A stretch of DNA of 64,000 bases from Zeimonas sp050187175 (GCA_050187175.1 JBFWXS010000009.1:1-64000); one strand, 5' to 3'; shown: positions 37,582 through 47,471, counted from the stretch's first letter. Numbers and translations: made by a program. Notes: a model not told the origin generated them from the sequence alone.

Positions 37582-38802
37582 TCACGCCCCGACCAGATCC
37601 GGCGCCGTCAACGCGCTGAGCACCGCCCGATTGCACTGCTCCAGCGACATGACGCAGTCGTCGAGCCGGTCGCGCAGCGACGCATCGGGGCCGCTCTCGA
37701 TCGACTCGACCACCTTCAGATACGGCGCATAGGCGCCGCGGCCGGTCACCAGCGTCTCGCGCACGCGCTCAGGCACGTGCATCTTCTCGAACAGCACGTC
37801 GAACGGCTGGTGCATCAGCTTGTCGAGCAGCGAGAACACGCCGAGGATGAACACCTCGTCGCGCAGGCCCGCCTCCTGATCGGTGCCGATCAGATGCTCG
37901 AGGAACACGCCGCGCCGGAACGATGCAACCATCACCGGCCGCAGGTTCGCGTCCTTGCAGGCGGTGGCGAGCAGCAGCGCCAGCCAGCGCTTCAGGCGCG
38001 CATAGCCGAGCATCATCACTGCGTGGCGGAACGACTGCACTTCCACCGACAGGCCGAAGCCGGGCGAGTTGATGTAGCGCAGCAGCTTGTACGCGAGCGC
38101 GGCATCGCGGCGGATCAGCCGCTCCATGTCGCTGGGATCGGCGTCGTCCTCGATCATCGACATCAGCTGGATGATCGTGCTGTAGTCGGGATTGGAGTTA
38201 CTGCGGCTGGCGTGCTCCATGGCGTCGTCCATCGGCCAGCCGATCACCGCGTAGGCGCCGCGCGCGAAGCACTGTTCCATCGTCGCGATCTGCCGCACGC
38301 CGGCCTGCACGAACGGAATCGAACGCTTGACGCCGGCCGGTGCCGCCGGCGGCGCGGCCGCCTGCAGGCGGCGGTCGTCGTCGACGTGGATCACCGACAT
38401 CTGGAAGGCGGGCACCAGGTCGGGCGGCAGCGGGCTGCGCGGCCGTCCGCCGAGGACCATGGTGTAGCCGCTGCGGCGCAGCTGGCCGAGCAGGGCCTGG
38501 CCTTCGCCGTTCTCCGTCACGGCGACCGGCACTTCGATCCAGACATGCTTGAGCGGCGGTACCGACAGCAGTTCCTCATCGATAGCGGCGCTAGAGCGCA
38601 GCACCACGGGGCTGCCGCCGTCGGCCCACAGCACTGCCAGCTCGCGATACAGCGCCGCGGTATTGGCCGAGGCGTCAGGCTGCAGGTTGATGCGCATCGC
38701 GACCGCGTTGCGGCGCTGATCGATCACGGGCTCGTAGCCGATCAGGGATTGCTGAAGATGATGTCCCGCCGTAGCGAGGGTACGCGATCCGGATTCGATC
38801 AT
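37582..38802 (-). CDS. YuxH-type EAL/HDOD signalling protein
   Basis: A 406-residue cytoplasmic protein. The first half resembles an EAL domain (IGYEPVIDQRRNAVAMRIN at the start) but lacks the EAL and DDFGxG catalytic signatures, so it is not expected to cleave c-di-GMP. The second half is an HDOD domain (PDYSTIIQLMSMIEDDADPSDMERLIRRDAALAYKLLRYINSPGF, then LLGYARLKRWLALLL), here from about residue 210. It lies 37 bases downstream of flgL and may be co-transcribed with the hook-filament junction genes, as HDOD/EAL proteins are in some relatives. A role in linking motility to signalling is inference. Confidence 0.8.
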   Translation of the reverse strand: MIESGSRTLATAGHHLQQSLIGYEPVIDQRRNAVAMRINLQPDASANTAALYRELAVLWADGGSPVVLRSSAAIDEELLSVPPLKHVWIEVPVAVTENGEGQALLGQLRRSGYTMVLGGRPRSPLPPDLVPAFQMSVIHVDDDRRLQAAAPPAAPAGVKRSIPFVQAGVRQIATMEQCFARGAYAVIGWPMDDAMEHASRSNSNPDYSTIIQLMSMIEDDADPSDMERLIRRDAALAYKLLRYINSPGFGLSVEVQSFRHAVMMLGYARLKRWLALLLATACKDANLRPVMVASFRRGVFLEHLIGTDQEAGLRDEVFILGVFSLLDKLMHQPFDVLFEKMHVPERVRETLVTGRGAYAPYLKVVESIESGPDASLRDRLDDCVMSLEQCNRAVLSALTAPDLVGA

Positions 38803-38839
38803 GTCGTGAGTCGCAGAGTCTCGTGCGCGCCGACGGCCG

Positions 38840-39757
38840 TCAGCGCAGATAGTCGAACAGGCTCATGCGCGAGATCTGCGCATAGGTGCTCATGGCCGCG
38901 TTCAGGGCCGTCTGCTCGTTCTGGAACTGGCTGATCGCGGACGCATAGTCCAGATCGACCATTTCCGACAACTGGCCGCGCGCCTGCAGCTCGCCGGTTT
39001 CGAGCAGACTGGCTCGGCTCTCGAGCGCGCGCAGTTGTTCGCCGGCTTCGGTGCGCTTGAGCAGCAGCCGTTCGAGCGCATTGTCGACGCCCGACATCGC
39101 GGTCTCCATGCCGGCCATGATCGTGGTCGGATCCGCGCTCGGGTTCTCGAGCAGTGCGATCGCATCGTCCAGCGTCTTGAAGATGCTCTGCGGCGTGCCG
39201 TTGGCCGACAGATCCTGGAACAGCGCGCGACCATCTTGTACGGTAGTGAAGCTCAGGTCGGTACCGGTGCTCTGTTCGCCGGCATTGGGCGCGAAGCTGG
39301 GCGACGCCGCCGACGGAAACGGCGCGCTGTTCGTACCCTGCCCCCCGAACACATAGCCGCCGGCGCCGTCACGCAGATTGGCGATCGACAGCAGTTCGTC
39401 GCGCAGCTGCCGCACCTGCTGGCCGATCAGCGCGCGGTCCTGCGCCGCCAGCGGGCCGTTGCCTGCGGCGACCAGTTTCTCGCGCACCAGCTGCAGCACC
39501 TCGCCGGCATTGCCCATCGCATTCTCGGCTTGCGACAGCATGCTGGTGGCATGGCTCATCATGCGGCGTTCGAGTTCGATGCGCGCAAGCTGGGCGCGCG
39601 TGCGCTCGGCGGCTGCGGCGTTCACCGGATCGTCGCTCGGCGAGTTCAGCTTCTTGCCGGTCGCCATCTGATGCTGGAGATCGAGCAGCGAGCTGCGCCG
39701 CCCGCTCATCGCGTCGAGGCTGCGCTGAAACGCGTACATGGTGGAGATTCGGTCCAT
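38840..39757 (-). CDS. flgL: Flagellar hook-filament junction protein FlgL (HAP3)
   Basis: A 305-residue flagellin-like junction protein. The N-terminus RISTMYAFQRSLDAMSGRRSSLLDLQHQMATGKKLNSPSDDP and the C-terminal coiled segment LSEMVDLDYASAISQFQNEQTALNAAMSTYAQISRMSLFDYLR are characteristic. It joins the FlgK ring to the filament outside the cell. It is the last structural gene of the flgB-L series, 52 bases after flgK. Confidence 0.94.
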   Translation of the reverse strand: MDRISTMYAFQRSLDAMSGRRSSLLDLQHQMATGKKLNSPSDDPVNAAAAERTRAQLARIELERRMMSHATSMLSQAENAMGNAGEVLQLVREKLVAAGNGPLAAQDRALIGQQVRQLRDELLSIANLRDGAGGYVFGGQGTNSAPFPSAASPSFAPNAGEQSTGTDLSFTTVQDGRALFQDLSANGTPQSIFKTLDDAIALLENPSADPTTIMAGMETAMSGVDNALERLLLKRTEAGEQLRALESRASLLETGELQARGQLSEMVDLDYASAISQFQNEQTALNAAMSTYAQISRMSLFDYLR

Positions 39758-39809
39758 CGGCGGACTCCTGCGGATCGATCGGTTTCAGAGGCTTGGGCGC
39801 AGTCGCGCG

Positions 39810-41696
39810 TCAACGGCCGGTCGCCGCGGCAAGCAGCGTGTCGAACATGTCCTGCGCCGCCTGGATGACCTTGGCCGCGGCCTGGTACATCTGCTGGAAC
39901 TGCATCAGCCGCGCGGCTTCTTCGTCCAGGTTCACGCCCGACTGCGCCGAGTGTGCCGCCGTGGCACGCGACAGCATGGCGTCCGACACGTCGGCGCTGC
40001 CCTGCGCCGACTGCGTGCGCATGCCTACGTCGGACAGCATGGTCGCGAATGCCTGATTGAAGGTGGCGCCCGAGACGTTCGGCTGGTCGGCCAATCCGAT
40101 CATCGCCTTGGCGTTGCGGTTGTCCTGCGCGGGATTCGCGGTGGGCACGATCTGCACCGTGTCGCCGGCCTGCGGCGCACCGCGCAAGGTGATCGACCAG
40201 CCGTTATAGCTGACCGTCATGCCGTCGCTGTACGGCACGCCGGTCGGATTGCCGGTGCCGGTGCCGGTCACGCTGAAGCCGCCGCTGCCGTCGAAGGTGA
40301 TGGTCACCGGCTGTGTCAGGTTCGGGTCGACGCTGCCCACCGAGAAGCCGGACACCGCGACGCTGCCCGCGTTGCTGCTGCCCAGCTGCGAGGTCATCGC
40401 ATAGCCGGTGGCCAATTGCGAACCCGACGACAATGCCTGCGTGAAGCCGGCCGACAGCGAGCTGGCGCTGCGCACCAGGAACGAATCGCCGGGGGCCATG
40501 GTGCCGGTGCCGGTGAATTCGAGGCGCACGCCGCCCACTGTCTGCGGCAGCGACGCGAAGGTCTGCGACACGCCGTCGGACACGCGCGTCACCACGTACT
40601 GACCGCTGTCGTACGAAACCCGCAGATCGCTCGCATCGAGCTGCTTGCCATCGACGATGGTCGCCTGCAGCGTGGCGCTGCCCAGATTCTTGGAGCTGGC
40701 ATTGACCTGCACCGCGCCGAGCCGGAACATGGCCGCGCCCGCCGTGCCGGTGGCATCGACACCGAGGGCCTGCTGTTCATTGAACGAGGCGGCCAGGCCG
40801 GCACTGAGCTGGCCCAGCCGCGCGCGCATCGCCTCCAGGTCGCCGTCGCGGAACTGCAGCGCACCGGCCAGCGTGCCGCCGCCCAGCGATTGGGCATCCA
40901 TGGGCAGGCGCGTGGGCCCGTTCACCAGGACCAGCTGCTGCTTGGACGAATCCAGCGGATCGGGCTGGGTCTCGAGCCGCGAGGCGCGGCCGCCGACCAC
41001 CAGGCCTTCGCCGCCGGCGGTGATCACCGTCAGCGAACCGTCGCTCTGCGGGAAGGTGCTCACCTTCAGATGCTGATTCAGCTCCAGCACGAGCTGATCG
41101 CGCTGGTCCAGCAGATCGTTCGGCGTCTGGCCGGCGCCCGAGTTGTAGGAGATCTGGTCGTTCAGCCGGGCGATGCGTTCGAGCAGGCCGTTGACGGTGC
41201 CGGCCGACTGCAGCAGCCGCTCATTGGTTTCGCGGCCGATCTGCTGCAGCTGCTGGTCGAGGCCGCGAAGGCGCTGCGCCAGACCTTCGGCGCGCGACAG
41301 CACCGCCTGGCGCGCGCTCGCGTCGCCCGGGTTGTTCGCGACGTCGGCCAGCGCCAGGTTCAGGTTGTCGATGGCCACGCCTATGCCGTTGTCGGTATCG
41401 GCGAGCAGATCGTCGAGCCGCGACAGCAGCGTCGCACGCGTGCGGTCGGCATTCGACTGCGCGGTGCTGGCCATCAGATCGTTGGTCAGATAGCGGTCGT
41501 AGTTGCGCCGCACCGTCAGCACGTCGACGCCCATGCCGAGGAAGCCGCTGCCCGAGAACTGACCGCCGGCAGTCGACAGCACGGCTTCCTGCCGGCTGTA
41601 GCCGACGGTGTTCGCGTTGGCGATATTGTGTCCGGTGACCTGCAGCTGCGCGTAGGCCGCCATCAACGCGCTCTGTCCGACGCTGAGCACTGACAT
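39810..41696 (-). CDS. flgK: Flagellar hook-associated protein FlgK (HAP1)
   Basis: A 628-residue junction protein. The N-terminal LMAAYAQLQVTGHNIANANTVGYSRQEAVL and C-terminal SGVNLDEEAARLMQFQQMYQAAAKVIQAAQDMFDTLL segments form the conserved coiled-coil D0/D1 pair. The middle is the variable surface domain, with repeated Gly/Ser/Thr-rich stretches. It caps the hook and seats FlgL. It lies 16 bases after flgJ. Confidence 0.95.
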   Translation of the reverse strand: MSVLSVGQSALMAAYAQLQVTGHNIANANTVGYSRQEAVLSTAGGQFSGSGFLGMGVDVLTVRRNYDRYLTNDLMASTAQSNADRTRATLLSRLDDLLADTDNGIGVAIDNLNLALADVANNPGDASARQAVLSRAEGLAQRLRGLDQQLQQIGRETNERLLQSAGTVNGLLERIARLNDQISYNSGAGQTPNDLLDQRDQLVLELNQHLKVSTFPQSDGSLTVITAGGEGLVVGGRASRLETQPDPLDSSKQQLVLVNGPTRLPMDAQSLGGGTLAGALQFRDGDLEAMRARLGQLSAGLAASFNEQQALGVDATGTAGAAMFRLGAVQVNASSKNLGSATLQATIVDGKQLDASDLRVSYDSGQYVVTRVSDGVSQTFASLPQTVGGVRLEFTGTGTMAPGDSFLVRSASSLSAGFTQALSSGSQLATGYAMTSQLGSSNAGSVAVSGFSVGSVDPNLTQPVTITFDGSGGFSVTGTGTGNPTGVPYSDGMTVSYNGWSITLRGAPQAGDTVQIVPTANPAQDNRNAKAMIGLADQPNVSGATFNQAFATMLSDVGMRTQSAQGSADVSDAMLSRATAAHSAQSGVNLDEEAARLMQFQQMYQAAAKVIQAAQDMFDTLLAAATGR

Positions 41697-41712
41697 GTCC
41701 GGTCCTTGTCTT

Positions 41713-42729
41713 CTAGACGGTCAGCCGCTTCAGCAGCAGCGTCTGATTGATCGTGCGTTCCAGCTTCTCGCCGTAGCGCGGGTCGGTGGCATAGCCGGCG
41801 CGCTGCATGCCTTGCGCGAATCCGGTCACGCTGTGGCCGGCGCGCAGCAGCGGCGCGTAGCGCGACTGGCGCGCCATCAGCTGCGACCAGTCCTGGAAGG
41901 CCTCGGCGTAGGAGCCGTAGGCGCGGAAGCGCTCGACGACCTTGCGCGGCTGGCCATCCACGTATTCGGTGGTGGTCACGTCGACGGTGGCGCCCTTCCA
42001 GCTGCTGCCGGCCTTGATGCCGAACAGGTTGTGCGCGCTGCTGCCGTCGGCGTGCTTGATCTCGCGTTTGCCCCAGCCTGATTCGAGCGCAGCTTGGCCG
42101 ACGACGAACGCGGCCGGCACGCCGGTACTGCGTTCGGCCGCCTGCGCGTGCGACCACATCCGCTCGACGAAGGCCGACTGCTTGCTGTCCAGCCGCTGCG
42201 ACAGCGAGCGGCGCAGCGCCTGCGAGGCTTCGGCGTCGAACGGTTCGGCGGCCCGGGCTGCGCGCTGGTAGGCGGCCGCGCCGGCGGCGCTGCCTGCGTA
42301 GCCGGCGGCCTGCAGGCCGTCCCGTGCGATGGCCGGGCGTGCGGCGATGCCGGCGCGCGACGCGCTCCCCGCTGCTGCCGCAGCCTGCGCTTCGGCCGCA
42401 TCACCGCCGCTGCGGCCCTGCGTCCCGAGCTGGCGCGTCAGCTGCCGCGCGATCATGTCGGCAAGCCCGCCCCGCCGGTTGGCCAGCGACTGCGACAGCT
42501 GCTGATCGAGCATGCCCTGGTACATGTCCTGCCCGGGGCCGTCCATCAGCCCGCTCTTGGGCAGCGCGGCGCGCATGCTCTTGAGCAGCTGCTGCATGAA
42601 CAGCGCCTCGAACTGGCCCGCGGCCTGGCGAACGGCGGTCTTGGGATCGGCGGCCGCGTCGCGGCGCAAGCCCGCCAGCGACCGTCCGTCGAGCGCCAAA
42701 CCCTGACCGCTTGCCGAGGGCAAGGCCAT
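41713..42729 (-). CDS. flgJ: Peptidoglycan hydrolase FlgJ
   Basis: A 338-residue two-domain protein that caps the growing rod and opens the wall. The N-terminal rod-cap part contains KTAVRQAAGQFEALFMQQLLKSMR. A long Ala-rich linker follows (residues about 115-170). The C-terminal glucosaminidase domain has AAFVVGQAALESGWGKREI, with the catalytic Glu, and NLFGIKAGSSWKG. The ATG at 42729 overlaps the flgI stop (TGATG); a TTG three bases upstream is also in frame. Confidence 0.94.
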   Translation of the reverse strand: MALPSASGQGLALDGRSLAGLRRDAAADPKTAVRQAAGQFEALFMQQLLKSMRAALPKSGLMDGPGQDMYQGMLDQQLSQSLANRRGGLADMIARQLTRQLGTQGRSGGDAAEAQAAAAAGSASRAGIAARPAIARDGLQAAGYAGSAAGAAAYQRAARAAEPFDAEASQALRRSLSQRLDSKQSAFVERMWSHAQAAERSTGVPAAFVVGQAALESGWGKREIKHADGSSAHNLFGIKAGSSWKGATVDVTTTEYVDGQPRKVVERFRAYGSYAEAFQDWSQLMARQSRYAPLLRAGHSVTGFAQGMQRAGYATDPRYGEKLERTINQTLLLKRLTV

Positions 42730-43898
42730 CAAATGATCTCCAGCTCCGCTTTCAGGCTCCCCGCGGCCTTCAGCGCCTGCAGGATCGCGATCAGATCCTG
42801 CGCCGTGGCGCCGAGGCTATTGAGAGCCTTGACAACATCCGACAGCTGGGCCGCGTCCTCGAGCATGAGCAAGGCGCCGCCGTCCTGTCGGATCGTGATG
42901 TCAGCTTTTTCGGCAAGCACGGTCGAACCTTGAGAGAACGGTGCCGGCTGGCTCACCACCGGCGTGGACTGGACGGTGACCGACAGGTTGCCGTGCGCCA
43001 CTGCGCTGGGCGACAGCGCCACGGACTGGTTCATCACCACCGAGCCGGTGCGGGCGTTGACGATCACCTTGGCCGGCGGGCGGGCGCGTTCGATCGCCAG
43101 ATTCTCCAGCTCGGCCAGGAAGGGAACGCGCATCCGCGTGTCCTCGGGCAGGCGGACGCGAACGACGCGCGCGTCCAGCGCCTGGGCGATCGGCGCCGCG
43201 ACGGTGGGCGTCAGACCCGGCAGCGCGCGGCCATTGATGGCTTCCGCCACCCGGCGCGCCGTCCCGAAGTCGGTGTCGTTCAGCTCGATGTGTATCACCT
43301 CGCCGGCCAGCGTCTGGTTCGGCACGGTGCGCTCGACGGTGGCGCCGCCGGGCACGCGGCCGGCGCTCAGGTGGTTGATCTGGACCTTGCTGCCGGCCGC
43401 CGAGGCACCGGCGCCGCCGACCACCACGTTGCCTTGCGCCATCGCGTAGACCTGGCCGTCGGCGCCGCGCAGCGGCGCCAGCAGCAGCGTGCCGCCGCGC
43501 AGGCTCTTGGCATTGCCCAGCGACGAGACCGTGACGTCGATCAGCTGGCCCGGCTGCGCGTAGGCCGGCAGCTGGGTGGTGATCATGACTGCTGCGGCAT
43601 TGCGCAGCTGCGGCGTCACGCCGGGCGGCAACTGCACACCCAGCTGCGACAGCATCGACTGCAGGCTCTGCACAGTGAACGGCGCCTGCGTCGTCTGGTC
43701 GCCGCTGCCGTCCAGCCCGACCACCAGACCGTAGCCGATCAACTGGTTCGGGCGTACACCCTGGATCGTGGCCAGCTCGCGGATGCGTTCGGCCTGCGCA
43801 GCCGGTACCGCGAAGGGGCCGCACAACAAGGTGCACAGCAGTACGACGGGCAGCCAGCCGGCACGGGCGCACGCGGCAATACGTTCATTGATCATCAT
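42729..43898 (-). CDS. flgI: Flagellar P-ring protein FlgI
   Basis: A 389-residue periplasmic protein with a signal peptide (AGWLPVVLLCTLLCGPFAVPAAQA). ERIRELATIQGVRPNQLIGYGLVVGLDGSGDQT is the near-invariant mature start, and the C-terminal SDVVKALNSLGATAQDLIAILQALKAAGSLKAELEII is also standard. It builds the ring in the peptidoglycan layer. It starts 15 bases after flgH. Confidence 0.96.
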   Translation of the reverse strand: MMINERIAACARAGWLPVVLLCTLLCGPFAVPAAQAERIRELATIQGVRPNQLIGYGLVVGLDGSGDQTTQAPFTVQSLQSMLSQLGVQLPPGVTPQLRNAAAVMITTQLPAYAQPGQLIDVTVSSLGNAKSLRGGTLLLAPLRGADGQVYAMAQGNVVVGGAGASAAGSKVQINHLSAGRVPGGATVERTVPNQTLAGEVIHIELNDTDFGTARRVAEAINGRALPGLTPTVAAPIAQALDARVVRVRLPEDTRMRVPFLAELENLAIERARPPAKVIVNARTGSVVMNQSVALSPSAVAHGNLSVTVQSTPVVSQPAPFSQGSTVLAEKADITIRQDGGALLMLEDAAQLSDVVKALNSLGATAQDLIAILQALKAAGSLKAELEII

Positions 43899-43913
43899 CG
43901 ACGGCCTCAGATC

Positions 43914-44648
43914 TCAGATCGGCAGGAAACTCAGGAAGAAGCGCGACAGCCAGCCCATGGTGTGCGCCCGGTCGATGTCGCCGCGGCCGCGCACTTCCAG
44001 CCGCGCGTCGGCCACCTGCGTCGACGCCACGACGTTGCCCGGCAGCACGGTGGCCGGATTGATCACGCCCGAGAAGCGCAGCACTTCCACGTTCTGGTTG
44101 ATGCCGACCTGCTTCTCGCCCGAGACGATCAGATTGCCGTTCGGCAGCACATCGACCACGGTGACTGCGATCGTGCCGCTGAACAGATTGTCGGAGCCGG
44201 TCTCGCCCTTGCCTTCGAAGGTGTTCGCCGAACTGCCGCCGACGCCGAGCTTGGGCAGCAGACTGGACGTGCCCTTCACGAAGGGCAAGCGGGTGATCGA
44301 CGCATCGATCGAGCTGTTGCGATCGACGCTGCTGTTCGAGCTGCTGCGCGCCGAGGTCTTCTCCTGGATCTGGATCGTCAGCAGATCGCCGATCAGGCGT
44401 GCGCGACGGTCCTCGAACAGTCCGCGGAAGCTGGACGGATGGTAGATCGCGCCATTGGCCTGCGGCGCGCGCGCGGCCGCGATCGCGGCGGCGGAAGCCG
44501 TGGTGGGCTCGGGCCGGACGCTGGTCGGCTCGAGCACCGCCACCTTGGGCACCGTGCTGCTGCAGCCGGCTATCAGCAGCAGCGCCGCCACGGCCAGCAC
44601 GCGCGACGCGACGACCGGGATCGGGGCCGGAACCGAAGCGCTCATCAT
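43914..44648 (-). CDS. flgH: Flagellar L-ring lipoprotein FlgH
   Basis: A 244-residue outer-membrane lipoprotein. The signal ends in a lipobox LLIAGC, the cysteine being the lipidation site. GDLLTIQIQEKTSARSSSNSS and NLIVSGEKQVGINQNVEVLRFSGVI are the conserved L-ring segments. Tandem ATG codons at 44648 and 44645 could both serve; GAGG lies upstream of the first. The start is 8 bases after the flgG stop. Confidence 0.95.
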   Translation of the reverse strand: MMSASVPAPIPVVASRVLAVAALLLIAGCSSTVPKVAVLEPTSVRPEPTTASAAAIAAARAPQANGAIYHPSSFRGLFEDRRARLIGDLLTIQIQEKTSARSSSNSSVDRNSSIDASITRLPFVKGTSSLLPKLGVGGSSANTFEGKGETGSDNLFSGTIAVTVVDVLPNGNLIVSGEKQVGINQNVEVLRFSGVINPATVLPGNVVASTQVADARLEVRGRGDIDRAHTMGWLSRFFLSFLPI

Positions 44649-44656
44649 CGCCGTCC

Positions 44657-45439
44657 TCACAGCTGCGACAGCCGACCCAGCATCTGGTCGGAAGTCTGGA
44701 TGGCTTTGGAGTTGATCTCGTAGGCGCGCTGCGTCTGGATCATCGCGACGAGCTCTTCGACGACATTGACGTTCGAGGTCTCGACATAGCCCTGATTGAG
44801 CACTCCCGTGCCGTTCGTGCCCGGCCCGCCCACCGTCGGCGTGCCCGATGCGGCGGTCTCCAGGAACAGGTTCTGTCCCATCGGCGACAGGCCGGCCGGA
44901 TTGACGAAAGTGGACAACTGGATCTGCCCGACCTGTACGGGATTGGCCTGCCCGGCCTGCGTCACCGACACGATGCCGTCGGCGCCCACCGTCACGCTGA
45001 GCGCGTTCTGCGGAATCATGATGGGCGGCGTCATCGGCATGCCGTTCGAGGTCACCAGCTGGCCGGTGGCGTCGACGCGGAACGAGCCGTCGCGCGTGTA
45101 CGCCGTCGAACCGTCCGGCAGCTGGATGTTGAAGAAGCCGTTGCCGTCGATCGCGATGTCGTAGACATTGCCGGTCTGCTGCAGATTGCCCTGCGTGAAG
45201 ATGCGCGCGGTGGCCACCGGACGTACGCCGGTGCCGAGCTGCAGCCCGGTGGGCAGTTGGTTCTGCTGGCTCTGCTGGCCGCCGGCCTGCCGCATGTTCT
45301 GGTACAGCAGATCCTCGAACACCGCATGCGAGCGCTTGTAGCCGGCGGTGGCGACGTTGGCCAGGTTGTGCGAGATCGTGTCCAGCTGCATCTGCTGGGC
45401 ATCGAGTCCGGTCTTGGCGATCCACAACGAACGAATCAT
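44657..45439 (-). CDS. flgG: Flagellar distal rod protein FlgG
   Basis: A 260-residue rod protein with the typical ends MIRSLWIAKTGLDAQQMQLDTISHNLANV and NVVEELVAMIQTQRAYEINSKAIQTSDQMLGRLSQL. The central AYTRDGSFRVDATGQLV is shared with FlgF and FlgE. It forms the distal rod crossing the periplasm. Confidence 0.96.
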   Translation of the reverse strand: MIRSLWIAKTGLDAQQMQLDTISHNLANVATAGYKRSHAVFEDLLYQNMRQAGGQQSQQNQLPTGLQLGTGVRPVATARIFTQGNLQQTGNVYDIAIDGNGFFNIQLPDGSTAYTRDGSFRVDATGQLVTSNGMPMTPPIMIPQNALSVTVGADGIVSVTQAGQANPVQVGQIQLSTFVNPAGLSPMGQNLFLETAASGTPTVGGPGTNGTGVLNQGYVETSNVNVVEELVAMIQTQRAYEINSKAIQTSDQMLGRLSQL

Positions 45440-45483
45440 TTTCGTGCTCCTGCGTGGCGCGGCGCTTGCGCGGGCAAGCGCCG

Positions 45484-46221
45484 TCAGCCCCTGATGGACA
45501 GCAGTTGCGCTGCCTTCTGTTCATTGCCTTCGGCGTTCTGCAGCAGCTTCATCTGCAGCTCGAACTGCCGCGACAGCGCGATCATTCCGACCATCGCTTC
45601 GACGACATTGACGTTGCTGCCTTCCAGCGCGCCGTCGACGACGCGCACCTGCGGGTCGGCATCGGCCGCCTCGCCGTCGCTGCGACGGAGCAATCCGTCG
45701 CCGCCCTTGATCAGCTCGCCGGCGGGCGGATTGACCAGCTTCAGGCGGCCCACCTGGACCGCTGCCTGATTGCCGACCTTGGCCGACACCGTGCCGTCTG
45801 AGCCGATCAGCACGTCGGCGTTCTGCGGCACTACCAGCGGCCCGCCGTCGCCGAGTACGACGTGGCCGCGGCGCGTGGTCAGCGTGCCGTCGGACGACAG
45901 CTCGAAGGCACCGTCGCGCGTATAAGCCTCCTGGCCGTCCGCGCCCTGCACTGCGATCCAGCCCTGGCCGTCGACGGCGACGTCCAGCGAGCGGCCGGTC
46001 TGACGGATCGGGCCGGCCTGCGGATCGAAGCCGGCGGACGCTTCCATGGCGTAGACGCGCGTGGTCGCGGTACCGTCCTGGCGCGCCGGCACCGCACGAA
46101 ACGCCATCAGGTCGGCGCGAAAGCCGGTGGTCTCGGCATTGGCCAGATTGTGCGCGAGCGCCTCCTGGCGCTGCATCAGCGCCTTGGCACCGGTCATCGA
46201 CAGATAGATCATCCGATCCAT
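45484..46221 (-). CDS. flgF: Flagellar proximal rod protein FlgF
   Basis: A 245-residue rod protein. It starts MDRMIYLSMTGAKALMQRQEALAHNLANAETTGF and ends NVVEAMVGMIALSRQFELQMKLLQNAE. The middle has AYTRDGAFELSSDGTLTTRRG. It lies between flgE and flgG as in most gene orders. Confidence 0.95.
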   Translation of the reverse strand: MDRMIYLSMTGAKALMQRQEALAHNLANAETTGFRADLMAFRAVPARQDGTATTRVYAMEASAGFDPQAGPIRQTGRSLDVAVDGQGWIAVQGADGQEAYTRDGAFELSSDGTLTTRRGHVVLGDGGPLVVPQNADVLIGSDGTVSAKVGNQAAVQVGRLKLVNPPAGELIKGGDGLLRRSDGEAADADPQVRVVDGALEGSNVNVVEAMVGMIALSRQFELQMKLLQNAEGNEQKAAQLLSIRG

Positions 46222-46250
46222 GGCGAGCTCCGCGTTCGCGCCTCAGTTCA

Positions 46251-47471
46251 TCAGCGCAGATTGACGATGGTCTGCAGCAGCTGGTCCTGCGCGCGTATCG
46301 TCTGCGCGTTCGCCTGATACACGCGCTGCGCGGTGATCATGTTCACCAGCTCGGCGGTCAGATCCACGTTCGACTGCTCGAGCGCACCCGATTTCAGATC
46401 GCCGAGACTGCCGGTGCCCGGCGCGCCGACCAGCGGCTCGCCCGAGGCGGTGGTCTCGACCCACTGGTTGCCGCCCAGCGACAGCAGGCCCTGCGGGTTG
46501 GCGAAGTTGGCCAGCACCACCTGGCCCTGCGACAGCGTCTGGCCGTTCGTGTAGCGCGCCTGGATCGTGCCGTTCGCGTCGACGCTGAAGCCGGCCAGCC
46601 GGCCCGGCGCGTAGCCGGTCTGCGTCTGCTCGAAGACGGAGAAGGCCGAGCCCTGCTGCGTCATCTTCGACATGTCGACCGTCACGTTCAGCGTGCCGCC
46701 GACCGCGGCGGGCACCGGGATGGCCAGGTTCATCGTGGTCGCCGAAGTACTCGACAGCACCCCGGCCGTATCGAAACTGAAACTGCCGACCGGACTGCCG
46801 CCGTTCATGGGCGCGCCGTCGGCGGTCGCATAGACGTCCCACGCGTTGTCGGCCGTCTTGCGGAAGTACATCGTGACCGTATGCTCACCGCCTTGCGAGT
46901 CGTACACGCCCAGCGGCACGGCGCCTGAATAAGTGCTGCCGTTGTTGACGCTGAACGGCGCCGTCGGCACCGTCGCGGTCGAAGCCAGATTGACGGTGAC
47001 CACGCCGGAGTCGGTGGCGCGCGGCGCTACGTCGCGCGTCTGCAGCTTCATCTCGACCGGGACGCCGGGATTGACCTGGCCCAGCTCGTTGGCCGGGTAG
47101 CCCGTCAGCCGGCCGCCCTGCGCATTGATGATGTAGCCCTCGTTGTCGAGGCGGAACTGGCCGTTGCGCGAGTACGTGATCTCGCCGCCGTCGGAGATCC
47201 GGAAGAAGCCCTGGCCGCTGATCGCGATGTCCAGCGCATTGTTCGTCGAGCTGATGTCGCCCTGCGTGAACTGTTGCGCCACCGCGGCGACGCTGGTGCC
47301 GATACCCGGCGACACGGCGGAGGCGCCGTACAGCGAGTTGGCATAGACGTCGGCGAACTCGGCCCGCGAGCTCTTGGCGCCGACCGTGTTCGCATTGGCC
47401 ACGTTGTGACCGATCACGTCCAGATTGCGGGCGGCGGCATTCAATCCGCTGAGCCCTTGTTGAAACGACAT
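46251..47471 (-). CDS. flgE: Flagellar hook protein FlgE
   Basis: A 406-residue hook subunit. The ATG at 47471 follows AAGGAG and gives the standard start MSFQQGLSGLNAAARNLDVIGHNVANANTVG. The C-terminus DLTAELVNMITAQRVYQANAQTIRAQDQLLQTIVNLR is also canonical. The central part is Gly/Thr-rich. The in-frame extension upstream of 47471 lacks family similarity and is not coding. Confidence 0.96.
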   Translation of the reverse strand: MSFQQGLSGLNAAARNLDVIGHNVANANTVGAKSSRAEFADVYANSLYGASAVSPGIGTSVAAVAQQFTQGDISSTNNALDIAISGQGFFRISDGGEITYSRNGQFRLDNEGYIINAQGGRLTGYPANELGQVNPGVPVEMKLQTRDVAPRATDSGVVTVNLASTATVPTAPFSVNNGSTYSGAVPLGVYDSQGGEHTVTMYFRKTADNAWDVYATADGAPMNGGSPVGSFSFDTAGVLSSTSATTMNLAIPVPAAVGGTLNVTVDMSKMTQQGSAFSVFEQTQTGYAPGRLAGFSVDANGTIQARYTNGQTLSQGQVVLANFANPQGLLSLGGNQWVETTASGEPLVGAPGTGSLGDLKSGALEQSNVDLTAELVNMITAQRVYQANAQTIRAQDQLLQTIVNLR

